Source: Sedimentisphaerales bacterium (GTDB lineage: Bacteria > Planctomycetota > Phycisphaerae > Sedimentisphaerales > SM23-30). From it: a DNA stretch of 64,000 bases. The first letter of the stretch is position 1, and each line of letters starts with the position of its first letter. The notes beneath the pieces are model-generated. The model was not told the origin of the DNA. It saw nothing but the letters and a program-made list of their open reading frames with translations, and made no database searches. Of the stretch, positions 37,000 to 44,942 are shown in pieces. Position numbers and translations under genes: made by a program. The stretch is from assembly GCA_016928435.1 (NCBI GenBank), contig JAFGKT010000008.1, positions 16,419 to 80,418 of the forward strand. Reading direction: 5' to 3'.

Positions 37000-38249
37000 G
37001 CAAAACGCAGGCATCGTCTAAGCACCCGAAACCTTCAGCTCACCAAGTGATGCTCAGGGTTGTCCAATATCTGCGCGATGCCGGCTTTGAGGCGCTGCTG
37101 GCCGGCGGATGCGTGCGCGACATGCTCCTGGGCCAACAACCAAACGATTATGATATCGCCACCAATGCCACTCCTGATTCCATAACCAAGATTTTTCGCA
37201 ATACCCTCAGCGTCGGAGCGCAGTTTGGGGTGGTTGTGGTGTTGATGGGGGGGCATCAAATCGAAGTAGCCACGTTTCGCAGTGACGATTCGTATCATGA
37301 TGGACGCCGGCCCGCCTCGGTGGTGTTCACTGATGCCGAACATGATGCACAACGGCGCGATTTCACCATTAACGGCATGTTCTTCGATCCGCTAACCGAG
37401 CGGGTAATCGACTATGTCGGCGGCACAGCGGACCTGCGCGGCCGTGTTATCCGCGCCATAGGCAATCCCGATGAGCGATTCGCCGAAGACCATCTGCGTA
37501 TGTTACGAGCCCTTCGGTTTGCCTGCCGGTTGGGTTTCACAATAGAGTCGGCAACCTACCAAGCCATTTGCGATCACGCGCTCAAGATCGCCAAGATCAG
37601 CGCTGAACGCATCGCAGGCGAACTCGAACAAATTCTAACCGACCCCAGCCGGGTCCAAGGCGTTGAATTGGCGCAAAAGACCGGATTGCTCGCTGCGTGC
37701 CTGCCGATATTATCGGACCAAAAGGTTCACGCCGGTCTAGCCGTCTTACAGCAGCTTCCGGAAGTGCTGCCGTTCCACCTGGCTTTGGCGGCTTTGTTGG
37801 TCGATTGCACCCCGAGCGAAGCCGCTCAAGTGTGCCGAAAACTCAAAACCAGTAATGATGTGCGTCGTCATACCGTGTTTCTGCTGGAAAAGCGAGAGGC
37901 GCTATTGCAGGCTTTGCCGCTGACGCCCGGCAGGCTCAAACGATGGCTCGCGGAACCGCTTTTTGAAAACCTGTTCTGTTTTACCGCTGCGCAGTTGCGC
38001 GCCACCGGCCAAAACGAAGACTCCTTGCAGCAATTGCGCAATCAAATCGAGCAATTGGGCGATGCCCCGATCGCGCCGCCGCCTTTACTGGATGGCCACG
38101 CGCTGATTGGTTTAGGCGCACCGCCGGGACCAATAGTAGGGCGGTTGGCTGAGGAAATGTACTTAGCTCAGCTTGAAGGTGAAATCGCTGATACCGACCA
38201 AGCCGCTGGCTGGGTCAAAGCATGGCTTCATCGCCATCATACCGACTAA
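36996..38249 (+). CDS. CCA tRNA nucleotidyltransferase / poly(A) polymerase family protein
   Basis: The protein is 417 residues from GTG 36996, which has GGAGAA seven bases upstream and overlaps the rsmD stop by three bases (GTGA). The class II nucleotidyltransferase head is clear: 'LAGGCVRDMLLG' with 'DYDIATNATPD' (the two catalytic Asp in DYD), then 'RRDFTINGMFFDP' and the flexible-loop segment 'DERFAEDHLRMLRALRFACRLGF'. Such proteins add CCA to tRNA 3' ends or add poly(A) to RNA; sequence alone does not settle which. The C-terminal half is helical and poorly conserved. Genes for rRNA modification and tRNA maturation are often paired, as here. Confidence 0.9.
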   Translation: MSKTQASSKHPKPSAHQVMLRVVQYLRDAGFEALLAGGCVRDMLLGQQPNDYDIATNATPDSITKIFRNTLSVGAQFGVVVVLMGGHQIEVATFRSDDSYHDGRRPASVVFTDAEHDAQRRDFTINGMFFDPLTERVIDYVGGTADLRGRVIRAIGNPDERFAEDHLRMLRALRFACRLGFTIESATYQAICDHALKIAKISAERIAGELEQILTDPSRVQGVELAQKTGLLAACLPILSDQKVHAGLAVLQQLPEVLPFHLALAALLVDCTPSEAAQVCRKLKTSNDVRRHTVFLLEKREALLQALPLTPGRLKRWLAEPLFENLFCFTAAQLRATGQNEDSLQQLRNQIEQLGDAPIAPPPLLDGHALIGLGAPPGPIVGRLAEEMYLAQLEGEIADTDQAAGWVKAWLHRHHTD

Positions 38250-38282
38250 ACCAGCCGCGTTTTCGCACCTCATCAAACGCCA

Positions 38283-39437
38283 TCAGCGCAAACCATTACC
38301 GCGCCCCCGGGCAACTGCATCTACAAAGGCTTGGTCATATTCCCCAGCCAATTGCCCCCAACTGTAGCTTCGAACATGCTGAGCCAGATCGCACGCGGCA
38401 GCTTGAGGCCAATTCTCACACAACCACGCCAGCTTAGCACGCAAATCCCGACCGTCGTCGTAGAAATGTACTGCACTTGCCTCACTCGGCATTAGTTCCG
38501 GATAGCTCAACCGACGAGGCAACAGAGGATAACAACCACGCGCTGTCGCCTCCAATATCGACAAACCAAAAAACTCGTGGATTGCCGTGGAAACCACAAT
38601 ATCCGCTCGACTCAACAACGCCAGATACTCAGCCCTATCCGCCACGTAACCAAAATGCTCCAAACGATGAGCCAATGATTTCTCTATCGCGCCGAAGATA
38701 GGGGGGCTGTCCCGGAATTGCTCGCCCGCGACAATCAGCCTGAAGTTCACTCCCTGCCGATCCAAATCCAATAACGCTTCAAAAAAATCGTCCGGGTTCT
38801 TGTCGTATTCCCAACGATGGTTCCAGAGGATTATCGGTACAGCGTTTTCTCGATTAGCTGTCCCTGGTTTATACGCAGCAAAAACTTCGTCCGGCAGACC
38901 CAAGGACCGCACAACCGCCCGACGTTCGATTTCTTCCGGTAAGCCTTCCGGTACGTAGTCCGGCATCTTCGCCAGCAGCTTACGCGCCGCCTCCAAGAAC
39001 GTCCGAAGATGATAACACGAATTGAACCATATTGCATCCGCAGCCAAGCAAGTGGTGATATTAGTGAACCCGTATTGATAATCCCGCTGAGATTCGTCCG
39101 GCAAAGGATACGTCAACTGGTTTTCATGGAAATAACAGACAATCGGCTTGTTCTGCCAATCGCCCGGCAGCAAGGCCCGCAGATCCGCAACCGAGGTCAT
39201 GTCCGAAGTGAATATCAAATCGGTGTTTTCGGGTCCGCCGATTTCGTTGCTGCGACGTTGGAGTTCTTGAGCAAAGTATATCCCCGCCCCTCGCATCCGC
39301 CATTTCCATTTACGCGGCGGTAAACCCCAACGAGTAAACCTATGCCCACTGGACGCGATCAACCCATCCAAAAACGCGCCATGACTGCCCCCGTCGTACG
39401 CCTCCATCGCCAAGATGTGCAGCCGCGCCTCGCTCAT
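38283..39437 (-). CDS. DUF3524-type glycosyltransferase, tRNA-queuosine alpha-mannosyltransferase-like
   Basis: A 384-residue GT-B glycosyltransferase. The N-terminal half matches the DUF3524/GTDC1 pattern: 'LAMEAYDGGSHGAFLDGL', 'HENQLTYPLP', 'NITTCLAADAIWFNSCYHLRTFL'. The C-terminal half has the donor-binding GT4-like pattern: 'ILWNHRWEYDKNPDDFFEAL', 'VVSTAIHEFFGLSILEATARGCYPLLP'. The vertebrate relative (QTMAN) adds mannose to queuosine in tRNA-Asp using GDP-mannose, so the bacterial protein may modify a tRNA or another queuosine-like acceptor. It abuts a SIS-domain isomerase gene (stop and start touch), indicating a two-gene operon. manA lies 3 kb away. No queuosine-synthesis gene is in the window. 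Confidence 0.85.
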   Translation of the reverse strand: MSEARLHILAMEAYDGGSHGAFLDGLIASSGHRFTRWGLPPRKWKWRMRGAGIYFAQELQRRSNEIGGPENTDLIFTSDMTSVADLRALLPGDWQNKPIVCYFHENQLTYPLPDESQRDYQYGFTNITTCLAADAIWFNSCYHLRTFLEAARKLLAKMPDYVPEGLPEEIERRAVVRSLGLPDEVFAAYKPGTANRENAVPIILWNHRWEYDKNPDDFFEALLDLDRQGVNFRLIVAGEQFRDSPPIFGAIEKSLAHRLEHFGYVADRAEYLALLSRADIVVSTAIHEFFGLSILEATARGCYPLLPRRLSYPELMPSEASAVHFYDDGRDLRAKLAWLCENWPQAAACDLAQHVRSYSWGQLAGEYDQAFVDAVARGRGNGLR

Positions 39438-40106
39438 CTACCGCTCACCGTAGAAATACGCTTCGATCATCTTGCATAACGCGTGATATAACGGCAATTG
39501 GTTTTCCTGAATATCAGCCGTTGTTGCGCCCGGCACACGCCAATCAATATCGCTCAACTGAGCAATCACGCCGCCCTTGGGCCCGGTAAAACTGATTGTC
39601 GTCAGTCCATACGCTTTAGCAAGTTTCATTGCCGCGGTCACATTCGCCGCGTTACCACTGGTGCTGATCCCCAAAAGTACGCCACAGCGAATTCGCTCAG
39701 CGAAGGAATTCAGCTCTTGGGCATAAATTAAAGCCGCGTCGCGATCATTGGCGTACGCGCTGCGCAGCGAATGAGATTCACCCAGCACCACAACAGGCAA
39801 ACCCCGCTCCAGCCCGCTGAGCAATTCACTGCCCCCGTCCATCTCCTTCAGCGTTTTACATACCTTTTCATCTACCATCGGACGAGGCATTTCAAAACTC
39901 TTGGCGAGTTCGCCTTTAATATGTACCGCGTCAGCGAAGCTGCCCCCGTTACCGCACACATACAAAATCCCGCCTTCCTCCAAAACTCCCACAATGCGCT
40001 CGCAAGCCGCCAGCAATCCAGCGCGAGCATCAGCCAAATGCCCATGGCGACTCAACAAAACATCCGCTTTGTCCATCACTCGTTGCGGTAGGGGGGTGTT
40101 ACTCAT
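39438..40106 (-). CDS. SIS domain protein, sedoheptulose-7-phosphate isomerase-like (GmhA type)
   Basis: The protein is 222 residues from ATG 40106, preceded by GGAAGA; the track start adds 13 residues. It is a single SIS domain with the sugar-phosphate loop 'YVCGNGGSFADAVHIKGELAKSF' (about 52-74) and the second loop 'LLGISTSGNAANVTAAMKLAKAYG' (about 140-163), as in GmhA/DiaA proteins. A 45-residue insert with 'PRPMVDEKVCKTL' makes it longer than classic GmhA (about 190 residues). GmhA makes D-glycero-D-manno-heptose 7-phosphate from sedoheptulose 7-phosphate. The downstream gene is a mannosyltransferase-like enzyme, so its product may feed a sugar-nucleotide route; this is inference. Confidence 0.82.
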   Translation of the reverse strand: MSNTPLPQRVMDKADVLLSRHGHLADARAGLLAACERIVGVLEEGGILYVCGNGGSFADAVHIKGELAKSFEMPRPMVDEKVCKTLKEMDGGSELLSGLERGLPVVVLGESHSLRSAYANDRDAALIYAQELNSFAERIRCGVLLGISTSGNAANVTAAMKLAKAYGLTTISFTGPKGGVIAQLSDIDWRVPGATTADIQENQLPLYHALCKMIEAYFYGER

Positions 40107-40278
40107 TTTTCTTCCTATATCAAGGCTTGGTTTGGGCTGTTTCAATTATCCGGTTATCACACAGTCGGGTAGGGTGTGCAACTTGTTTGCACACGCGTGT
40201 AACTGCGACAGCAATTTATTAGTGAAAATTCGTGTCCATTAGTGGTTCTCTTTCCGGTTATCACAGTCGCGCCGGCGG

Positions 40279-41133
40279 CTACGGTTGTCTAAACTGATTC
40301 GGTTCCACCGCTACAATCGCGGCATCCGGCTGAACATAACGAATCGAACTTAAACCATCCATCGCCTCAGCGTAATTGGAATATCGCCCGTAGCGTACAG
40401 CGTACAAAACATTGCTGCCGCGTTGGATGGGCGTCCAATCAGCCGTTATGCCCGATTGACTCAGTTCATCAATATGGGCCGTCGCCCGCGCCAAGTTGGA
40501 ATAAGCCGCCAACTGTACGCGGAACTGCCGGGCGCCGAAACGTATACGCGACGCCTCAGCAAAACCAGACTCGGGAAATTCATTCATGCACTGCGATAAA
40601 TATCTATCCGCCTGGCTCCACTGCCCCAGATTCTGTGACGCCACCGCCAAGCGATACAGCAACGCGTCTTTCGGCGCCGTATCGGGCAGGTTCGGCAAGG
40701 CCTGCTGATAATAGTTTATCGCCTCCAATTGCGATGACGCGGTATTCCGCTCGAACATAATATGCCCGATAGCCAGTTCCGCCATGCTTCGCGCCGCTGA
40801 GTTCTGCGTACAAAGATTGGCCGATCGTCGTAGGTCAACCAATGCCGCTTCGTCATTGGCCGGCTCGCTGCGCCGATAACTCAAACCTCGCAAATACAGA
40901 GCCTCGGATCGTTCAGCCGCTCGGGGATAGTCGGTCAAAAACTCTCCCGTCAAATCTATCACCGTATCGTATTGACCGTATTCGAAGTTGCGATAGGCCT
41001 GCGACAGCAACGATTGTCCTGCAGTGTCCAAAGGTGTCTGACAACCGCTCAGCAACCCCAAGCCAAGCAGCATTGCCAAAGTCGCGAACCACCGAAAACC
41101 TATTCCCCGTAACGATCTTGCTATTTTTTTCAT
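40279..41133 (-). CDS. lipoprotein with TPR-like region and C-terminal SPOR domain
   Basis: The protein is 284 residues from ATG 41133 (AGG nine bases upstream; two further ATG codons directly precede it). The signal sequence ends in the lipobox 'LLSGC' at about residue 30. Residues 45-190 form TPR-like helical pairs ('QSLLSQAYRNFEYGQYDTVIDLTGEFL', 'ALYLRGLSYRRSEPANDEAALVDL'), a pattern seen in BamD/YbgF-like lipoproteins. Residues about 205-280 match a SPOR peptidoglycan-binding domain ('RVQLAAYSNLARATAHIDEL', 'LYAVRYGRYSNYAEAMDGLSSI'). The arrangement suggests an envelope-anchored protein bound to septal or denuded peptidoglycan. Confidence 0.82.
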   Translation of the reverse strand: MKKIARSLRGIGFRWFATLAMLLGLGLLSGCQTPLDTAGQSLLSQAYRNFEYGQYDTVIDLTGEFLTDYPRAAERSEALYLRGLSYRRSEPANDEAALVDLRRSANLCTQNSAARSMAELAIGHIMFERNTASSQLEAINYYQQALPNLPDTAPKDALLYRLAVASQNLGQWSQADRYLSQCMNEFPESGFAEASRIRFGARQFRVQLAAYSNLARATAHIDELSQSGITADWTPIQRGSNVLYAVRYGRYSNYAEAMDGLSSIRYVQPDAAIVAVEPNQFRQP

Positions 41134-41263
41134 CATCATTCGCCTGTCATACATTACTTATCTTAGGGTGGGTAATTTTGAACATCTTGTTCAAAGCTAT
41201 CCATGTGGTTCCTTAGCAAAAGGGTGGTTGAACATCAACCAAGTTCCATTTTCCAACCACCTA

Positions 41264-41299
41264 CCGGGTGCCCGCCCTTTCGCGCAGCTAAAGGGTGGT
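41264..41299 (+). repeat. REP-like hairpin element, copy A
   Basis: CCGGGTGCCCGCCCTTTCGCGCAGCTAAAGGGTGGT is a variant of the element seen at 56960, 63239 and 63809. The stem is CCCTTT/AAAGGG around CGCGCAGCT. It lies between the SPOR lipoprotein gene and rluB. Confidence 0.8.
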
Positions 41300-41356
41300 C
41301 GTCAGCCAATACCTGCCTTTGGTAAATCTATAACTGCGATTCTCGCTACACTATAT

Positions 41357-42250
41357 TCATTCATCGACCTGCACAATACGCTTACGAACGCGACTTGCGG
41401 CAGTCTTGGCGGTGGGTTTCCGTTTGGCCGAAGTCTTTTTCTCGCTGCTCTGACGTTTTTCCCCAGCCTTGCGCGTGTACTTTCTTTTCTTGGCGGGGGT
41501 CTTCTCCGCGGCAGCTTGCTCAGCCTTGGCTATCAGTCGGCAAAGGTCCGTAACTTCCTGCTTGGTCAATTGACGAAACTTACCAGGCCCCAAACCGCGC
41601 AAGTTTAATTTCCCAATTTTAATCCTGGTCAGCTTTCGCACCGGATGCCCAAGCCGCGCCAACATACGCCTGATTTGCCGATTGCGACCCTCGCGCAGTT
41701 CAATCTCCAAAAGCGATTGATTGGGCCCACGCCGCAAAACCTTAATATGTTCTATGGTCGCTTTGCCTTCGTCCAGATACACACCGCGTTTCAGCGTTTC
41801 AATCGTTTCGCCCGAAACCGATCCCGAAACCTCCGCCACGTACTTCTTTATCACACCATAACGTGGATGCGTCAATCTATTGGCCAAATCTCCGTCATTG
41901 GTCATTATCAGAAGGCCCATGGAATCAGCGTCCAATCGGCCCACAGGGTACACACGCTGACGCACACCCACCAACAAATCAATCGCACGCTTGCGACCCT
42001 CGGGGTCGTTGTTCGTACACACCACGTTTTTGGGCTTATGCAGCAGATAATAGACCTTCTGCTCCTGCGCCAATTTTCGGCCCGCGACCACAATCGTATC
42101 CACTGCCGGATCCACCAGCACGGGCAATTTGCGCACAACCCGGCCATTAACCTTAACCTGTCCGTCAAGGATAAGCTCTTCGCAGTGCCGCCGACTGGCG
42201 ATCCCAGCCTCAGCCATAACTTTTTGTAAACGTTCGCCTTTGTCGCTCAC
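41357..42250 (-). CDS. rluB: 23S rRNA pseudouridine synthase, RsuA/RluB family
   Basis: An S4 RNA-binding domain (residues about 5-50, 'RLQKVMAEAGIASRRHCEELILDGQVKVNG') is followed by a pseudouridine synthase domain with catalytic Asp107 in 'PVGRLDADSMGLLIMTNDGDLANRLTHP'. The C-terminal part 'REGRNRQIRRMLARLGHPVRKLTRI' is diagnostic of the RsuA/RluB/E/F branch, and RluB-like is the usual call for this length. After residue 245 a Lys/Arg/Thr/Ala-rich tail of about 50 residues (KKRKYTRKAGEKRQ) extends the protein, probably for RNA contact. The start is GTG 42250, four bases after the manA stop, with AAAGGA upstream, so it is coupled to manA. Confidence 0.92.
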   Translation of the reverse strand: MSDKGERLQKVMAEAGIASRRHCEELILDGQVKVNGRVVRKLPVLVDPAVDTIVVAGRKLAQEQKVYYLLHKPKNVVCTNNDPEGRKRAIDLLVGVRQRVYPVGRLDADSMGLLIMTNDGDLANRLTHPRYGVIKKYVAEVSGSVSGETIETLKRGVYLDEGKATIEHIKVLRRGPNQSLLEIELREGRNRQIRRMLARLGHPVRKLTRIKIGKLNLRGLGPGKFRQLTKQEVTDLCRLIAKAEQAAAEKTPAKKRKYTRKAGEKRQSSEKKTSAKRKPTAKTAASRVRKRIVQVDE

Positions 42251-42254
42251 CAGC

Positions 42255-43295
42255 TTAATCCTTTTCTGATCCGCCGCCTAAGCAAGCCAGCAATAGCTCG
42301 CCGCTGTGCGTAATGTCCACCGTTCGGCCAACACCGCCGGGCAACAATAACGTGTCACCCTTGACGAAATCGGTCTTGATAAAGTCACCATCATCATCCA
42401 CCGTAACGCTGCCGCCGCCTTCCACACAAATCATAACCATCGGACCGTTATCTGCCAATTTGTGTTTGCCAACCTCTGTGTCATTAACGCTCACTACAGC
42501 GAAATACTCACAGTCAGCTAACAGCTTCGCTTTGCCCAATCGCTCAGCCGCATCACGCAACGCCGTTGCCTGGTCGGAAATCTTACTAATATCGGTAGGG
42601 GGGGTGCAACTCCCATCAGCCTGAAAATTAATCGAATCCAAGCCTTCTTCAATGTGCAGTTGCCGACTCTTACCAGCGCTGTCCACGCGGTTCCAGTCAA
42701 ACAATCGGTACGTCGTGTCGGACGGAATCTGAATCTCAGCGACAATCACTCCCGCGCCCAAGGCATGCACCGTACCAGCCGAGACAAAGAAAAAATCACC
42801 TTTCTTAACTTTATGTCGTACCAGCAACTCATCCACAGTACCAGCTTCCAACGCCTTCTTCATTGCTGCCCGGTCCACACCCGATTGCAAGCCGTAATAA
42901 ATCTCCGCGCCCGGTTTGGCGGACATAACATACCAGCACTCGCTTTTCTCAGCCGCGCCGGGCCAACGCCCAGCCGCCTGTTCGTCCGGATGCACCTGCA
43001 CGCTCAAAACGTCGTTGGAATCCAATAGCTTAACAAACAGTCCAAACGGTTGTTTGCATTGATCCGCGGTGAACCCAAAATCCTGACCGGATTCCTGAAG
43101 CACAGTTCTAAGTGTCTCACCAGCCCAAGGACCGCTCGCGACGATACTAAAGTCACCTTCCAGATCGCACAATTCCCAACTTTCGCCAATGGCCACGCCG
43201 ACCGGCACCGCCTTGCCAAAAGCCTTAAGATTGTCCGATCCCCAAATCCGCTCCTTAAGCCGCGGCTCAAATTTCAACGCACAAATCGATCTCAC
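42255..43295 (-). CDS. manA: class I mannose-6-phosphate isomerase
   Basis: The protein is 346 residues from GTG 43295. The start codon is uncertain: the track TTG 43325 gives ten more residues with no family match, and related proteins begin near 'LKFEPRLKERIWG'. Zinc ligands and active-site segments are present: 'LSVQVHPDEQAAG', 'SECWYVMSAKPG', 'FFFVSAGTVHALGAGVIVAEIQIPSDTTYRLFDWNR'. ManA interconverts mannose 6-phosphate and fructose 6-phosphate at the head of GDP-mannose synthesis. GDP-mannose is the donor used by the mannosyltransferase-like gene at 38283. It is followed by rluB in the same operon. Confidence 0.93.
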   Translation of the reverse strand: MRSICALKFEPRLKERIWGSDNLKAFGKAVPVGVAIGESWELCDLEGDFSIVASGPWAGETLRTVLQESGQDFGFTADQCKQPFGLFVKLLDSNDVLSVQVHPDEQAAGRWPGAAEKSECWYVMSAKPGAEIYYGLQSGVDRAAMKKALEAGTVDELLVRHKVKKGDFFFVSAGTVHALGAGVIVAEIQIPSDTTYRLFDWNRVDSAGKSRQLHIEEGLDSINFQADGSCTPPTDISKISDQATALRDAAERLGKAKLLADCEYFAVVSVNDTEVGKHKLADNGPMVMICVEGGGSVTVDDDGDFIKTDFVKGDTLLLPGGVGRTVDITHSGELLLACLGGGSEKD

Positions 43296-43405
43296 GTAAA
43301 CATAACCTTTGCAAAAGTATTTCAAACAGCCTTAAGCCGCGTGTACCAGCCGACAGCAATCTAACCCGATAACCTAGCAATCATGCTCCTACAGATTGAC
43401 CGTAC

Positions 43406-44617
43406 TCATCTAATGTGTATGTCATCAATCCAAGCACAGTCTTCACCATGGTTAACAGAACCATCCTTGGAATAGCTCCAAACGAAATCATGACTGCCTT
43501 CTGTAACTGGATATGAAACCTGATTCCAGCCGCCGCTTTCCCTAAACACAGCAATCTCATTGCCGTCGATGTAAAATCTCAAATGATCGCAGCATGACTC
43601 GCTGGACAGCTTCCATGCGAAACTGATCGCCTCAAAGTCCGTCGTATCAGCGGTAAATCCCATTGTTGTTCTCTGACTGTGTCCAATAGATCCGCTTCTG
43701 GCACAGTAGGAACCTTCCGCTGCGCCGCCGACAATACTCCAAGCTGCCGCGTGAGGAAAGCCCCAGCCTAGATCTGAAAAATCGCCGCTCTCAAAATCCT
43801 CATCAATCGATCTCGGTATACCGCTGAGCCGCGCCAATATATCCTCAGGAATAAAACCCGTCCGACAGTAAAGCGTATTTATCCTGTCCTGATATATTCC
43901 AACCTCATCACCTATATCGAGATCAATATTGATATCTTCAGTCTCGAGAACTCCCTGGATAACGTCGCCATTGACCATTTGCACGGTCGTCAAGGGCCTG
44001 TCGCCTCCAATCATCGTAAGTGACTCGACAGTACCAAGATCTATCGGAACCCTGGCATACGTCGTCGCGACGTCTAGATTGTCATTCAAAATCCGCCCGC
44101 TGAAATAATCACCATTGTTAAGAATCACAAATTGATTCTGCGGAATATTTCGTCTCTCAGCTTCACGCAATCGAAAGATAATCGTCAGTATTTTCTCTCT
44201 GCGTATCTCGATTTGCGTGCCCGACTGCAGTCGAAAAACCACCATCGGATCATCAATGAACCCGGAAAATCTGTTGTTGTTCACCGTAATGATAGACTCG
44301 ATATTGTTCTCGCCGCCTTCAAGGTCAATCCCAGCAATGATCCGATTATTCAATGTCAACGAAGCGTATGAGGTCCGAATACTGAAACTCTCATTCAGAA
44401 CCGTACCGGTCAGCCTGTCGCCGTTACGCATCAAAATAATATCGGTGTCGCTCGGACGTTCCAGATCAAGCACTATGCTCACGTCTGAGAGAGCTGCTTC
44501 ATTATCGGTATTTACCGCTGATCCATCCGGATCTTCCGCGGGCTTTGCCGGCTGCGCCACCGCGCAGTTCGCCGCCCAAAGCAGACCAAACATCGCCGCT
44601 AACAAAATCTTCTTCAT
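43406..44617 (-). CDS. exported protein with repeated NGD beta units and a C-terminal jelly-roll-like domain
   Basis: The protein is 403 residues from ATG 44617 (GGAG seven bases upstream; ATG 44620 directly precedes it). The signal peptide is 'MKKILLAAMFGLLWAANCAVAQ'. Residues about 55-270 repeat a beta unit of the form 'IILMRNGDRLTGTVLNESFSI', 'FVILNNGDYFSGRILNDNLDV' and 'TVQMVNGDVIQGVLETEDINI', about 80 residues apart. Residues about 275-400 look like a jelly-roll/lectin-like domain ('DDHIHIR' end, 'FAWKLSSESCCDHLRFYIDG'). I know no function for the combination; it is probably a secreted or surface protein. It is transcribed away from miaA across a 325-bp gap. Confidence 0.72.
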   Translation of the reverse strand: MKKILLAAMFGLLWAANCAVAQPAKPAEDPDGSAVNTDNEAALSDVSIVLDLERPSDTDIILMRNGDRLTGTVLNESFSIRTSYASLTLNNRIIAGIDLEGGENNIESIITVNNNRFSGFIDDPMVVFRLQSGTQIEIRREKILTIIFRLREAERRNIPQNQFVILNNGDYFSGRILNDNLDVATTYARVPIDLGTVESLTMIGGDRPLTTVQMVNGDVIQGVLETEDINIDLDIGDEVGIYQDRINTLYCRTGFIPEDILARLSGIPRSIDEDFESGDFSDLGWGFPHAAAWSIVGGAAEGSYCARSGSIGHSQRTTMGFTADTTDFEAISFAWKLSSESCCDHLRFYIDGNEIAVFRESGGWNQVSYPVTEGSHDFVWSYSKDGSVNHGEDCAWIDDIHIR

Positions 44618-44942
44618 CATGATTCTCCATTAGTTAAAAATATCAGGCTTTTCCTATAAAACATTGATGGTAGCAAACAACCGCATACCCAGCAAGCGAT
44701 TTCATCACAAGACGATATGCGTATGCCCAAAGCAATCACATAAGCCCAAAAAGTACACTAAAATACGCTCAAGCCTAAAACGCCGGCCTTGCCCACCCCC
44801 TATCGCCTAATATCGAAAGTCCGATAATATATATTATGTTTCATTCAGGCTTATATCCACGAAATACCATTTCTCGCACCAAAACCCCTCTAATTAGCTC
44901 CCAACGCCGTTTTCCCGGGTTTCGTGCTGTTTCCAGTTGGGA
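44618..44942. other. intergenic region containing the dif-like site
   Basis: Both flanking genes run leftward (minus). The only structure I see is the 28-bp site at 44817-44844. There is no clear promoter for the downstream minus-strand gene and no ORF worth calling. Confidence 0.5.
44817..44844 (+). other. candidate dif (XerC/XerD recombination) site
   Basis: The 28 bases read AAGTCCGATAA-TATATA-TTATGTTTCAT. The 11-6-11 layout matches dif. The central six equal the B. subtilis dif core (TATATA) and the right arm matches the E. coli XerD arm TTATGTTAAAT at 9 of 11 positions. The left arm is weaker (about 6-7 of 11 depending on the reference). Window-wide strand composition and gene orientation also change sign in this half of the window, as expected near a terminus. 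Confidence 0.5.
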
